Source: Pantoea sp. A4
GTDB lineage: Bacteria; Pseudomonadota; Gammaproteobacteria; Enterobacterales; Enterobacteriaceae
DNA length: 64,000 bases
NCBI RefSeq assembly: GCF_000295955.2
Contig: NZ_ALXE01000070.1
Location: forward strand, 1 to 64,000
Direction: 5' to 3'
Positions 15,823-25,842 of the stretch are shown here, one piece after another. The notes under the pieces were generated by a model. It made no database searches and had not been told where the DNA came from. It saw nothing but the letters and a program-made list of their open reading frames with translations. Within the stretch, counting starts at the first letter, position 1. Each line of letters begins with the position of its first letter. Position numbers and translations under genes: made by a program.

Positions 15823-18012
15823 ATGTCAGAGCTACCCGATGCCCACGCGATCCATGCTTTGTTCGCGGGCAATTATGCCGATCCGTTTTCACTATTGGGA
15901 ATGCACCAGACTGCTGATGGGCTAGAAGTCCGTGCGCTGCTGCCTGACGCTTCAGAAGTGTGGGTGATTGAAACGAAAACCGGGCGTAAATGCGCACAGT
16001 TGAAATGCATCGACTCACGGGGTTTTTTCAGTGGTGTCATTCCACGCCGTAAAAATCCTTTTCCCTACCAGTTGGCTGTCACCTGGCATGGGCAACAAAA
16101 CCTGATTGAAGATGCCTACCGCTTCGGCCCGGTCCTCCAGGAAATGGATGCGTGGCTATTAGCCGAAGGCACCCACCTGCGTCCTTATGAAACCCTCGGG
16201 GCACACCACGCCGTGGTGGATGGCGTCACAGGCACCCGTTTTGCCGTCTGGGCACCCAATGCCCGGCGCGTCTCGGTGGTGGGCGATTTCAACTTCTGGG
16301 ATGGCCGCCGTCACCCGATGCGTTTTCGCCGCGAACTGGGCGTGTGGGAACTCTTTATTCCCGGCGCATTTAACGGCCAGCTGTATAAATACGAAGTCAT
16401 CGACGTGAATGGCCGGATGCGCATTAAAGCGGATCCCTTTGCCATGGAAGCCCAAATGCGGCCGCAAACCGCTTCGCTGATTTGCGGGCTGCCGCCAAAA
16501 ACGGAAATGAGCGAAAGCCGCAAAGCGGCGAACGGCTTCAACAAACCCATCTCTATTTATGAAGTCCACCTCGGTTCATGGCGGCGACACACTGACAACA
16601 ACTACTGGCTCAGCTACAAAGAGCTGGCAGAACAGTTGGTCCCCTACGTGAAAGAGATGGGCTTTACTCACATCGAACTGCTGCCCATCAATGAACATCC
16701 GTTTGATGGCAGTTGGGGCTATCAGCCGCTGGGCCTCTACGCGCCGACGCGCCGTTTTGGCACCCGCGATGACTTTCGCAAGTTCATTGAGGCCGCACAC
16801 GCGGCGGACATTAATGTGCTGCTCGACTGGGTGCCAGGCCATTTCCCGAATGATGACTTCGGCCTGGCGCAGTTCGACGGCACTCCGCTATACGAACATG
16901 CCGATCCGCGTGAAGGTTATCACCAGGACTGGAACACCCTGATCTACAACTTTGGCCGCCGCGAAGTCAGTAATTTCCTCGCCGGTAATGCCCTCTACTG
17001 GCTGGAGCGCTTCGGCATTGATGGTCTGCGTGTCGATGCGGTTGCTTCGATGATCTACCGTGATTACAGCCGGGCGGAAGGCGAGTGGATACCGAACCAT
17101 TACGGCGGACGGGAAAACCTGGAAGCCATCTCTTTCCTGCGTTACACCAACCGCTCGTTGGGTAAAGCGGCTCCCGGCACCATCACCGTGGCGGAAGAGT
17201 CGACGGATTATCATGGTGTCTCCCGGCCTCCCGAAGCGGGCGGTCTTGGCTTCTGGTTTAAATGGAACCTGGGCTGGATGCATGATTCCCTCGACTACAT
17301 GAAGCTCGATCCGGTGCATCGCCGCTACCATCACAACCTGATGACCTTCGGCATGTTGTACAACTACACGGAAAACTTCGTCCTGCCGCTCTCGCACGAT
17401 GAAGTGGTACACGGCAAAAAGTCGATTCTCGATCGTATGCCGGGCGATGCATGGCAAAAGTTTGCCAATTTGCGCGCTTACTACGCCTGGATGTGGGCCT
17501 TCCCCGGTAAAAAACTCCTGTTTATGGGCAATGAGTTTGCGCAGGGCAAAGAGTGGAATCACGACGTCAGCCTTGACTGGCATCTGCTGGAAGGGGAAGA
17601 CAACTGGCACCATGGCGTACAGCGTCTGGTACGTGATTTGAACGCCACCTATCGTCACTTCTCACCGCTGTATGAGCTGGACTTCGATCCGCAGGGCTTT
17701 GAGTGGCTGGTGGTGGACGACCATGAGAACTCCGTCTTTGTCTTTGTCCGCCGCGACAGCCAGGGGAATGAAATCATTGTTGCCAGTAACTTCACCCCAG
17801 TGCCTCGCCACAATTACCGGTTTGGCATTAACCAGGCGGGCGGTTGGCGCGAAGTGCTCAACACTGACCAGAAGGGCTATCACGGCAGTGACCTGAGCAA
17901 TGGGGGCACTGTTCACAGCGAACAGATCCACAGTCACGGTCGGCCACAGTCACTCAGTCTCACCCTGCCGCCGCTGGCGACGTTGTGGTTGGTGCGGGAG
18001 GCCGATAGATGA
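15823..18012 (+). CDS. glgB: 1,4-alpha-glucan branching enzyme
   Basis: GlgB moves alpha-1,4-glucan chains to form the alpha-1,6 branches of glycogen. ATG 15823, behind AGGAAG, gives 729 residues (E. coli 728). The order is an N-terminal carbohydrate-binding module, a second one with TRFAVWAPNARRVSVVGDFN, then the GH13 barrel. The catalytic Asp is in DGLRVDAVASMIYRDY and the catalytic Glu in TVAEESTDYHGVSRP. LPLSHDEVVHGKKSILDRMP also marks branching enzymes. It is first in the glgBXCAP operon and overlaps glgX by 4 nt. Confidence 0.97.
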   Translation: MSELPDAHAIHALFAGNYADPFSLLGMHQTADGLEVRALLPDASEVWVIETKTGRKCAQLKCIDSRGFFSGVIPRRKNPFPYQLAVTWHGQQNLIEDAYRFGPVLQEMDAWLLAEGTHLRPYETLGAHHAVVDGVTGTRFAVWAPNARRVSVVGDFNFWDGRRHPMRFRRELGVWELFIPGAFNGQLYKYEVIDVNGRMRIKADPFAMEAQMRPQTASLICGLPPKTEMSESRKAANGFNKPISIYEVHLGSWRRHTDNNYWLSYKELAEQLVPYVKEMGFTHIELLPINEHPFDGSWGYQPLGLYAPTRRFGTRDDFRKFIEAAHAADINVLLDWVPGHFPNDDFGLAQFDGTPLYEHADPREGYHQDWNTLIYNFGRREVSNFLAGNALYWLERFGIDGLRVDAVASMIYRDYSRAEGEWIPNHYGGRENLEAISFLRYTNRSLGKAAPGTITVAEESTDYHGVSRPPEAGGLGFWFKWNLGWMHDSLDYMKLDPVHRRYHHNLMTFGMLYNYTENFVLPLSHDEVVHGKKSILDRMPGDAWQKFANLRAYYAWMWAFPGKKLLFMGNEFAQGKEWNHDVSLDWHLLEGEDNWHHGVQRLVRDLNATYRHFSPLYELDFDPQGFEWLVVDDHENSVFVFVRRDSQGNEIIVASNFTPVPRHNYRFGINQAGGWREVLNTDQKGYHGSDLSNGGTVHSEQIHSHGRPQSLSLTLPPLATLWLVREADR

Positions 18013-19982
18013 TTGAGGCGGGAAGTGCGGAGCCGCTGGGCGCCAGCTTTGACGGCAAAGGCGTCAACTTTACGCTCTTCTCGCAGCATGCGGAGCGGGT
18101 AGAGCTCTGCCTGTTCAGCGCCAGTGGTGATGAACAGCGTTTCACGCTGCCCGCCCGCACTGGCGATATCTGGCACGGCTATATCCCGGCGCTCAAGCCC
18201 GGTCAGCGTTACGGCTATCGGGTGTATGGCCCGTGGGAACCTCAGCAGGGGCACCGTTTTAACGCAGAAAAATTGCTGGTCGATCCCTGTGCGCGAGCCA
18301 TTGAAGGTGATGTCGAAGATGATGAACGCTATGACAGCGAAAACAGCCTCGACAGCGGAAAAATTGCGCCCAAATCCCTTGTCGTAGCAGAGGATTTCGA
18401 CTGGGGTGAGGCACAGCCGCTGCGCACGTCCTGGGGTAACACCGTTATCTATGAGGCGCATGTACGCGGTTTGACGCGGCGCCATCCGCAAATCCCGGAA
18501 AAATTGCGTGGCAGTTATGCCGCGCTCGGGCATCCGGTGATGATTGCCTATTTTAAACGTCTCGGTATCACCGCGCTGGAGCTACTGCCCATCGCCCATT
18601 TCGCCAGTGAACCGCGATTATTACGCCTCGGGTTGAGCAACTATTGGGGCTATAACCCGTTTGGCCTGTGGGCGGTAGACCCTTGCTATGCCAGCACCCG
18701 CAATCCGCTACGTGAATTCCAGCAGGCGGTAAAAAACCTGCACGCGGCCGGGATTGAAGTGATTTTGGATGTGGTGTTCAACCACACGGCAGAGCTGGAA
18801 GAAGAGGGGCCGACCCTCTCAATGCGCGGGGTGGACAACGCCAGCTACTACTGGCTTAGCGAGCAGGGTGCCTATGAAAACTGGACCGGCTGCGGCAACA
18901 CGCTCAATCTCAGCCATCCACAAGTCATGAACTGGGCGCTGGAAGCGCTGCGTTACTGGGTTCGCGTCTGTCACGTGGATGGTTTTCGCTTTGACCTTGC
19001 CACGGTGTTAGGGCGCACGCCGGATTATCACCAGGACGCGCCGCTGTTTGCCGCCATCAAAGCCTGCCCGCTGTTGTCGCAGGTCAAACTGATTGCTGAG
19101 CCCTGGGATATCGGTCCGGGAGGGTATCAGGTAGGAAATTATCCGGCGCCTTTTAGCGAATGGAACGATCACTTCCGCGATGTTGCACGGCGTTACTGGC
19201 TGCATGGAGAACTCAGCAACGGCGAGTTCGCCCGCCGCTTTGCCGCCAGCAGCGATCTCTACCAGCATCAGGATCGTCAGCCCCATGCCTCCATCAACCT
19301 GATCACTGCCCATGACGGCTTTACCCTGCGCGATCTGGTGAGCTTTAGCCGCAAGCATAACGAAGCCAATGGCGAAGAGAACCGCGACGGCAGCAGTAAT
19401 AACTACAGCCACAATCACGGGAAAGAGGGACTGCACGTCAGCTTCGCGATTACTGAACGGCGGCGTCTGAGTACCCATGCGCTGTTGGTGACGCTGCTGC
19501 TGGCGCAGGGAACCCCGATGCTACTCGCCGGTGATGAACGCGGGCATTCGCAGCACGGCAATAACAATGCGTACTGCCAGGACAACCAGCTTAGCTGGCT
19601 CGACTGGCATGAAGATAACGGACTGGTGGATTTTACCGCGGCACTTATCCGTCTGCGCCAGCGTATTCCGGCGTTAACCGCCGATAGCTGGTGGCAACCG
19701 GATGACGGCAATGTGCAGTGGCTAAATGCCAACGGCCAACCCCTTCAGGATGACGCGTGGTCGCAGGGGGAGCACAGAATGCAAATCCTGCTTTCACAGA
19801 ACTGGTTAATAACCATTAATGCCACGGAGTCGGTGAGTTACATCACCTTACCAGATGGGGAATGGCGTGCCGTTCCCCCGTTCGCCGGGGATGACAATCC
19901 AATCCTGCTTACTGTCTGGCATGGTCCCGCACACGGTGTGTGCGTGTTCCAGAAGCAAACATCAGGAGTCAGACATGGTTAA
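18009..19982 (+). CDS. glgX: glycogen debranching enzyme (isoamylase type)
   Basis: GlgX hydrolyses alpha-1,6 branches of the limit dextrin left by glycogen phosphorylase. The 657 residues match the E. coli length exactly. It has an N-terminal CBM48 (PLGASFDGKGVNFTLFSQHA) and a GH13 barrel with the nucleophile in DGFRFDLATVLGRTP and the acid in LIAEPWDIGPGGYQVGNYP. FVNHD-equivalent residues lie in INLITAHDGFTLRDLV. The start ATGA overlaps the glgB stop, and the 3' end overlaps glgC by 8 nt. Confidence 0.97.
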   Translation: MIEAGSAEPLGASFDGKGVNFTLFSQHAERVELCLFSASGDEQRFTLPARTGDIWHGYIPALKPGQRYGYRVYGPWEPQQGHRFNAEKLLVDPCARAIEGDVEDDERYDSENSLDSGKIAPKSLVVAEDFDWGEAQPLRTSWGNTVIYEAHVRGLTRRHPQIPEKLRGSYAALGHPVMIAYFKRLGITALELLPIAHFASEPRLLRLGLSNYWGYNPFGLWAVDPCYASTRNPLREFQQAVKNLHAAGIEVILDVVFNHTAELEEEGPTLSMRGVDNASYYWLSEQGAYENWTGCGNTLNLSHPQVMNWALEALRYWVRVCHVDGFRFDLATVLGRTPDYHQDAPLFAAIKACPLLSQVKLIAEPWDIGPGGYQVGNYPAPFSEWNDHFRDVARRYWLHGELSNGEFARRFAASSDLYQHQDRQPHASINLITAHDGFTLRDLVSFSRKHNEANGEENRDGSSNNYSHNHGKEGLHVSFAITERRRLSTHALLVTLLLAQGTPMLLAGDERGHSQHGNNNAYCQDNQLSWLDWHEDNGLVDFTAALIRLRQRIPALTADSWWQPDDGNVQWLNANGQPLQDDAWSQGEHRMQILLSQNWLITINATESVSYITLPDGEWRAVPPFAGDDNPILLTVWHGPAHGVCVFQKQTSGVRHG

Positions 19983-21267
19983 ATTAGAACAAGCCGATCA
20001 GCTGATGCTGGCCCGTCAGCTCCCTACTCAAACCGTGGCATTAATCCTTGCTGGCGGGCGTGGTACTCGCCTGCGAGATCTCACTGCCAAACGCGCTAAA
20101 CCCGCGGTACATTTTGGCGGAAAATTTCGCATCATCGATTTTGCCCTCTCTAACTGCCTTAATTCTGGCATCCGCCGAATTGGTGTGATCACGCAGTACC
20201 AGTCACATACGCTGACGCAGCATATCCAACGCGGCTGGGCGATTTTCAACGAAGAGATGAACGAGTTTATTGATCTGCTGCCCGCGCAGCAGCGTTTCAC
20301 CTCGGAACACTGGTATCGCGGCACCGCAGATGCCGTGACGCAGAATCTCGATATCATTCGACGCTATCGCGCGCAGTACATTGTGATCCTCGCCGGGGAT
20401 CACATCTACAAAATGGACTATTCGCGCATGCTGCTCGATCACGTTGCCAGCCAGGCACAATGCACCATTGCCTGCTTGCCGGTGCCGATTGCTGAAGCCA
20501 GTGCGTTTGGCGTCATGGCGGTAGATGAAGGCAATAAAGTGGTGGGATTTGTCGAAAAGCCGACTAACCCACCGGCGATGCCCGGTGACGATACGCAGTC
20601 ATTAGCCAGCATGGGGATCTACGTCTTTAACGCCGCTTATCTCTATCAGCTGCTGGAAGAAGACCTGCTGGAAGAGAAATCCCATCACGATTTTGGCAAG
20701 GATCTGCTGCCGAAAATTGTCGCTAGCGGGGAAGCTTACGCTCACTCGTTCACTCTCTCTTGCGTACAGAGTGATGACAGCGCCACCCCTTACTGGCGTG
20801 ATGTCGGTACGCTGGAAGCCTACTGGCGTGCCAACCTCGATCTCGCTTCAGTCACACCTGAGCTCGATATGTATGACCACAGCTGGCCGATTCGTACCCA
20901 TATGGAGCCGCTGCCGCCAGCGAAGTTTGTGCAGGACCGCTCCGGGAGCCATGGGATGACCATGAATTCACTGGTTTCCGGCGGCTGCATTATTTCCGGC
21001 TCGGTGGTGGTTAACTCAGTGCTGTTCTCCCGTGTACGTATTAACTCGTTCTGCAATATTGACTCCAGTGTGCTGCTGCCCGATGTGACAGTAGGGCGCT
21101 CCTGTCGTTTGCGGCGCTGTGTTATCGATCGGGCCTGCGTGATCCCAGAAGGTATGGTGATTGGTGAAAACCCCGACGAAGACAGCCGCCGTTTTTACCG
21201 TTCGGAAGAAGGCATTGTTTTGGTTACCCGCTTGATGCTGGCGAAGCTGGCGCAAGACGGGACGTAA
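19975..21267 (+). CDS. glgC: glucose-1-phosphate adenylyltransferase
   Basis: GlgC makes ADP-glucose from glucose 1-phosphate and ATP, the committed and allosterically controlled step of glycogen synthesis. ATG 19975 follows the ribosome site AGGAG (19964-19968) and gives 430 residues (E. coli 431). The N-terminal nucleotide-binding motif is LILAGGRGTRLRDLT. GFVEKPTNPPAMPGD and HYRGTADAV-type residues (HWYRGTADAVTQN) follow. The C-terminal half is a left-handed beta-helix. It overlaps the end of glgX by 8 nt. Confidence 0.97.
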   Translation: MVKLEQADQLMLARQLPTQTVALILAGGRGTRLRDLTAKRAKPAVHFGGKFRIIDFALSNCLNSGIRRIGVITQYQSHTLTQHIQRGWAIFNEEMNEFIDLLPAQQRFTSEHWYRGTADAVTQNLDIIRRYRAQYIVILAGDHIYKMDYSRMLLDHVASQAQCTIACLPVPIAEASAFGVMAVDEGNKVVGFVEKPTNPPAMPGDDTQSLASMGIYVFNAAYLYQLLEEDLLEEKSHHDFGKDLLPKIVASGEAYAHSFTLSCVQSDDSATPYWRDVGTLEAYWRANLDLASVTPELDMYDHSWPIRTHMEPLPPAKFVQDRSGSHGMTMNSLVSGGCIISGSVVVNSVLFSRVRINSFCNIDSSVLLPDVTVGRSCRLRRCVIDRACVIPEGMVIGENPDEDSRRFYRSEEGIVLVTRLMLAKLAQDGT

Positions 21268-21335
21268 AAAAACAAGACTACACACAAGCAATTGACGCGA
21301 GGATCGCGCCAGATAACCGATTTAAGAGGTCGAGG

Positions 21336-22769
21336 ATGCAGGTTTTACATGTCTGTTCTGAGCTGTTTCCATTGCTGAAAACCGGCGGGTTAGCGGATGT
21401 TGTCGGCGCATTACCACAAGCACAAATCGCGGTGGGTACGGACACCCGCGTCCTTATTCCGGCCTATCCGGCGTTACTTAAAGGGATCCCGGATGTGGAA
21501 GAGGTGGCGGGGCTGCAAACCTTTGCCGGTTATGTGCGCCTGCTCTATGGCCAGTTTGATGGGGTTGGTATCTACTTGATCGACGCGCCAGGCTTATATG
21601 AGCGCGCGGGTAGCCCCTACCATGATGAATCGCAATTTGCCTATACCGATAACTATCTGCGGTTTGCGTTACTGGGTTGGATGGGCTGTGAACTGGCCTG
21701 TGGACTGGACACCTTCTGGCGACCCGATGTGGTCCACGCCCATGACTGGCACGCCGGTCTGACCTGCGCGTATCTGGAAGCGCGTGGACGTCCGGCAAAA
21801 TCGGTGTTCACCGTACATAATCTGGCCTATCAGGGGTTGTTCTCCGCACATCATCTGGCGGCGATCCAACTGCCGGCTTCGTTCTTCAATATGCATGGGC
21901 TGGAGTTCTATGGACAGATCTCCTACCTGAAAGCCGGTCTGTTCTATGCCGATCATATTACTGCAGTCAGCCCGACGTATGCTCTGGAGATCACCCGCCC
22001 GGAGTTTGGTTACGGTATGGAAGCGCTGTTGGCCCAGCGCCTGCGTGAAGGACGCTTAACCGGCATCTTAAACGGCGTTGATCCTGGTATCTGGGACCCG
22101 GCCCATGACCTGTTGCTCAGCGCACGTTACAACCGCGATACGGTTGAAGCGAAAGCGGAGAACAAACGGCAGTTGCAGGTCACCATGGGGCTAAAAGTGG
22201 ATGACAGCGTGCCACTGTTTGCCGTGGTGAGCCGCTTAACCAAGCAAAAAGGGTTGGATCTGGTGCTGGAAGCGCTGCCTGGATTACTGGCTCAAGGCGG
22301 GCAACTGGTGCTGTTGGGCCAGGGCGATGCGGACTTGCAGCAGGGTTTTCTCGCGGCGGCGGCAGAGCACCCTGGTAGTGTCGGGGTACAAATCGGTTAT
22401 CACGAAGCATTTTCCCATCGCATTGTGGGCGGCGCGGATATCATTATGGTGCCGAGCCGCTTTGAGCCTTGCGGGCTGACACAACTGTATGGTCTGAAAT
22501 ATGGCACGTTACCGCTGGTGCGGCGTACCGGCGGGCTGGCCGATACAGTGAGCGACAGCTCGCTGGAAAACCTTGCCGATGGCATCGCCAGCGGCTTCTG
22601 CTTTGAAGATAGCAATGCCTGGTCGTTACTGCGCGCTATCCGGCGTGCATTTGTTTTATGGTCTCGTCCTTCGCTGTGGCGCTATGTGCAACGTCAGGCG
22701 ATGGGGATGGATTTTAGCTGGCAGGTCGCTGCGCTCGCCTACCGCGATCTATATCAACGCTTGTTGTAA
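21336..22769 (+). CDS. glgA: glycogen synthase (ADP-glucose dependent)
   Basis: GlgA adds glucose from ADP-glucose to the non-reducing ends of glycogen. The 477 residues equal the E. coli length (GT5 family, two Rossmann-like domains). The ADP-glucose motif KTGGLADV lies near residues 15-22. The second-domain signature includes PSRFEPCGLTQLYGLKYGTL and RRTGGLADTV. VVHAHDWHAGL and FTVHNLAYQG are also characteristic. It follows glgC by 68 bp and precedes glgP by 21 bp. Confidence 0.97.
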   Translation: MQVLHVCSELFPLLKTGGLADVVGALPQAQIAVGTDTRVLIPAYPALLKGIPDVEEVAGLQTFAGYVRLLYGQFDGVGIYLIDAPGLYERAGSPYHDESQFAYTDNYLRFALLGWMGCELACGLDTFWRPDVVHAHDWHAGLTCAYLEARGRPAKSVFTVHNLAYQGLFSAHHLAAIQLPASFFNMHGLEFYGQISYLKAGLFYADHITAVSPTYALEITRPEFGYGMEALLAQRLREGRLTGILNGVDPGIWDPAHDLLLSARYNRDTVEAKAENKRQLQVTMGLKVDDSVPLFAVVSRLTKQKGLDLVLEALPGLLAQGGQLVLLGQGDADLQQGFLAAAAEHPGSVGVQIGYHEAFSHRIVGGADIIMVPSRFEPCGLTQLYGLKYGTLPLVRRTGGLADTVSDSSLENLADGIASGFCFEDSNAWSLLRAIRRAFVLWSRPSLWRYVQRQAMGMDFSWQVAALAYRDLYQRLL

Positions 22770-22790
22770 TCGTAGACAGGGATATTTGAT

Positions 22791-25238
22791 ATGAACGTAC
22801 CATTCACTTATGCCTCACCCACGCTAACGGTCGATGCGCTGAAACATTCGATTGCCTATAAGCTGATGTTTACTATTGGTAAAGATCCTTCGGTCGCCAA
22901 CAAGCACGAGTGGCTGAATGCCGCGCTGCTGGCGGTACGTGACCGTATGGTAGAGCGTTGGCTGCGTTCCAGTCGCGCTCAGCTCTCGCAGGATGTCCGT
23001 CAGGTTTACTATTTGTCGATGGAGTTCCTGATGGGCCGCACGCTGGGCAATGCCCTGCTGGCGATGGGGATCTACGAAGATCTGGACAATGCCCTCAACG
23101 AAATGGGGCTGGATCTGGCGGAGTTAATGGAAGAAGAGAGCGATCCCGGCTTGGGTAACGGCGGTCTGGGCCGTTTGGCAGCCTGTTTCCTCGACTCTTT
23201 AGCCACAATGGGCCTGCCGGGGCACGGCTATGGCATCCGTTACGACTATGGCATGTTCAAACAGAATATCGTGGATGGACAGCAAAAAGAGTCACCGGAC
23301 TACTGGCTGGAGTATGGCAATCCGTGGGAGTTCCAGCGTTATAACACGCGCTACAAAGTGCGTTTCGGTGGCCGTATTCAGCATGAGGGCAGCAAGGTCC
23401 GCTGGCTGGAGACCGAAGAGATCCTGGCCACCGCATACGACCAAATTGTGCCAGGGTTCGACACTGATGCCACCAACACGCTGCGGTTATGGGGCGCGCA
23501 GGCCAGTAATGAGATCAACCTCGGTAAGTTTAACCAGGGCGACTATTTTGCTGCGGTGGAAGATAAGAACCACTCTGAGAACGTTTCACGCGTGCTCTAT
23601 CCTGATGACTCAACCTATTCAGGGCGCGAGTTAAGGCTGCGTCAGGAGTATTTCCTCGTGTCGGCCACGGTGCAGGATATTCTCGATCGCCACTGGCAAA
23701 TGCATGAAACCTGGGACAATCTGGCTGACAAAATTGCTATCCACCTCAACGATACTCACCCGGTGCTGGCGATTCCTGAGCTGATGCGCCTGCTGATTGA
23801 TGAGCATAAATTTAGCTGGGACGATGCGTTTGAAGTCACCTGCCAGGTGTTCTCCTACACCAACCATACCCTGATGAGCGAAGCGCTGGAAACCTGGCCG
23901 GTCGATATGATTGGCAAAATCCTGCCGCGTCACCTGGGGATTATTTTCGAAATCAATGATTTCTTCCTGAAAACCATTCAGGAGTATTACCCCAATGACA
24001 ACGCGCTGTTATCACGCATCTCGATCATTGACGAAACCAATGGTCGTCGCGTCAGAATGGCATGGCTGGCGGTGGTTGCCAGCCACAAAGTAAACGGTGT
24101 GTCGGAGCTGCACTCAAACCTGATGGTGCAGTCGCTGTTTGCGGATTTTGCCCGCCTGTTCCCCGGACGTTTCTGCAATAAAACCAATGGCGTTACCCCA
24201 CGCCGCTGGCTGGCGCTGGCTAACCCTTCGCTCTCTGACGTGCTGGACGAGAGCATTGGCCGCAACTGGCGTACCGACCTGAGTCAGCTGGGCGAACTGG
24301 TTCCGCAGGCGGACTTTCCCGGCTTTGTTGAGCAGGTCGCGACGGCGAAACATGTGAACAAGCGTCGCCTCGCCGAGTGGGTGGCGAAGAACATGGATAT
24401 CGTGCTGGACCCGAATGCGTTGTTCGATGTGCAGATAAAACGTATTCATGAATATAAGCGCCAACTGCTCAATGTGCTGCATGTTATTACCCGCTACAAT
24501 CGTATTAAAAACGATCCTACGGCGAAATGGGTGCCGCGCGTGAATATTTTTGCGGGTAAAGCGGCGTCGGCTTATTATATGGCGAAACATATTATTCACC
24601 TGATTAACGATGTCGCTCAGGTGATTAATAATGATCCGGACGTGAAGAATAAACTTAAAGTGGTGTTTATTCCTAACTACAGCGTCAGTCTGGCGCAGAT
24701 CATTATTCCTGCCGCCGATCTCTCTGAGCAAATATCCACCGCAGGAACGGAAGCCTCAGGCACCAGTAATATGAAGTTTGCATTAAACGGCGCATTAACT
24801 ATTGGCACGCTGGATGGCGCGAATGTGGAGATGCTGGAGCACGTGGGTGAGGAGAATATCTTTATCTTCGGTAATACCACTCCGCAGGTCGAGCAGCTAC
24901 GGCAGCAGGGCTACAATCCGCGTAAATACTTTGATGAAGACGAAGAGTTGCGCCAGGTGTTGACGCAGATCGCGACAGGCGTGTTTAGCCCGCAGGAGCC
25001 AAACCGTTACCGCAATCTGTTTGATGCGCTGGTGAACTTTGGCGATCACTACCAGCTGCTGGCGGATTACCGTAGCTATGTAGATACGCAAGATAAGGTT
25101 GATGCGTTATATAAAGAACCCGAAGAGTGGCAGCGCCGGGCGGTATTGAATATTGCTAATATGGGCTATTTCTCTTCGGACAGGACGATTCAGGAGTATG
25201 CGGATGAGATATGGCATATATCTCCGGTAAGATTGTAG
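22791..25238 (+). CDS. glgP: glycogen phosphorylase
   Basis: GlgP releases glucose 1-phosphate from glycogen chain ends with inorganic phosphate, using pyridoxal phosphate. The 815 residues equal the E. coli length (GT35). The PLP lysine is in EASGTSNMKFALNGALTIGT, followed by LDGANVEML. Family segments EEESDPGLGNGGLGRLAACF, YGIRYDYGMFKQ and NGVTPRRWL are intact. It is the last gene of glgBXCAP. A perfect 10-bp inverted repeat lies just after the stop codon. Confidence 0.97.
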   Translation: MNVPFTYASPTLTVDALKHSIAYKLMFTIGKDPSVANKHEWLNAALLAVRDRMVERWLRSSRAQLSQDVRQVYYLSMEFLMGRTLGNALLAMGIYEDLDNALNEMGLDLAELMEEESDPGLGNGGLGRLAACFLDSLATMGLPGHGYGIRYDYGMFKQNIVDGQQKESPDYWLEYGNPWEFQRYNTRYKVRFGGRIQHEGSKVRWLETEEILATAYDQIVPGFDTDATNTLRLWGAQASNEINLGKFNQGDYFAAVEDKNHSENVSRVLYPDDSTYSGRELRLRQEYFLVSATVQDILDRHWQMHETWDNLADKIAIHLNDTHPVLAIPELMRLLIDEHKFSWDDAFEVTCQVFSYTNHTLMSEALETWPVDMIGKILPRHLGIIFEINDFFLKTIQEYYPNDNALLSRISIIDETNGRRVRMAWLAVVASHKVNGVSELHSNLMVQSLFADFARLFPGRFCNKTNGVTPRRWLALANPSLSDVLDESIGRNWRTDLSQLGELVPQADFPGFVEQVATAKHVNKRRLAEWVAKNMDIVLDPNALFDVQIKRIHEYKRQLLNVLHVITRYNRIKNDPTAKWVPRVNIFAGKAASAYYMAKHIIHLINDVAQVINNDPDVKNKLKVVFIPNYSVSLAQIIIPAADLSEQISTAGTEASGTSNMKFALNGALTIGTLDGANVEMLEHVGEENIFIFGNTTPQVEQLRQQGYNPRKYFDEDEELRQVLTQIATGVFSPQEPNRYRNLFDALVNFGDHYQLLADYRSYVDTQDKVDALYKEPEEWQRRAVLNIANMGYFSSDRTIQEYADEIWHISPVRL

Positions 25239-25240
25239 AA

Positions 25241-25266
25241 AATAAACAAGATGTAGCTTGTTTATT
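25241..25266 (+). other. hairpin downstream of glgP
   Basis: AATAAACAAG and CTTGTTTATT form a perfect 10-bp stem with a six-base loop, 2 nt after the glgP stop codon. The stem is AT-rich and is followed by AAGAAAATAAA rather than a T run. It may protect the 3' end or contribute to termination. Confidence 0.45.
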
Positions 25267-25339
25267 AAGAAAATAAATTCGCAGTATGTAAAGTTTATTA
25301 CATCTGCACACTAAATCGTAATGTTGCTGTCATTATAAG

Positions 25340-25367
25340 GCGGCCCTGAAAGGGGCCGCTTTTTTTT
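25340..25367 (+). terminator. intrinsic terminator just upstream of the TRL lipoprotein start
   Basis: GCGGCCC-TGAAA-GGGGCCGC is followed by eight T residues, a strong intrinsic terminator. It ends only 23 nt before the ATG at 25391, which leaves room for the ribosome site (AAGGA, 25380-25384) but not for a promoter. It therefore either ends the glg transcript, or acts as an attenuator on a transcript that must start upstream. Confidence 0.85.
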
Positions 25368-25390
25368 ATTATTTTTATTAAGGATGAAAA

Positions 25391-25705
25391 ATGAAAAAAA
25401 CATTATCCGTTTTATCTCTGGTTACCGCTGCACTGCTGCTCACTGGTTGTGCGGCAGGGCCAACCCCTACGGGCCTGGGTTTGATTACCAATGTGAAAGG
25501 CCCAATCATGGCGACCGATCAGACCGGCGATAAAAAAGGGCAGTCCTGTGCCATCTCGGTACTGGGCTTGTATAACAATGGTGACGCATCGATTGAGAGC
25601 GCGAAAGCCGAAGGCAAGATTCGCAAAGTGGTGTCAGTGGACTATCACACCGAAGGTTTTTATCCGTTCTACGGTAAAACCTGTACCCTGGTAACAGGCC
25701 TCTGA
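25391..25705 (+). CDS. TRL-like small lipoprotein
   Basis: This is a 104-residue predicted lipoprotein. The N terminus MKKTLSVLSLVTAALLLTGC is a lipoprotein signal with the acylated Cys at residue 20. The rest resembles the TRL-like domain family (GLGLITNVKGPI near the start, KKGQSCAISVLGLYNNGDAS, then a short tail with FYPFYGKTCTLVTGL). The function of that family is not established. The protein is probably anchored in the outer membrane. The gene lies alone between glgP and the convergent glpD, with terminators on both sides. Confidence 0.75.
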   Translation: MKKTLSVLSLVTAALLLTGCAAGPTPTGLGLITNVKGPIMATDQTGDKKGQSCAISVLGLYNNGDASIESAKAEGKIRKVVSVDYHTEGFYPFYGKTCTLVTGL

Positions 25706-25780
25706 TTAGCGTTTCAGGCAGTTGCACTGTGTTGAACGTGCAGGTCAATCATCCTCGCCAGTTACGTTGACGCGAGGCTA

Positions 25781-25822
25781 AAAAAACGGCCCCGGAGCGC
25801 AAGGCTACCGGGGCCGTTTTTC
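25781..25822. terminator. bidirectional terminator between TRL gene and glpD
   Basis: AAAAACGGCCCCGG and CCGGGGCCGTTTTT pair around a 13-nt loop. A-rich and T-rich flanks on both sides let it end transcripts from either direction. Confidence 0.9.
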
Positions 25823-25842
25823 ATGCAATGCCGTGGGTCAGA

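Noticed and set aside
16888..17658. Long minus-strand frame inside glgB
   Set aside because: It is antisense to a well-conserved enzyme in a GC-rich frame, with no ribosome site or recognisable motif. Similar shadows exist inside ggt (6201-6917), glpR (28564-29517) and malP (31150-31965).
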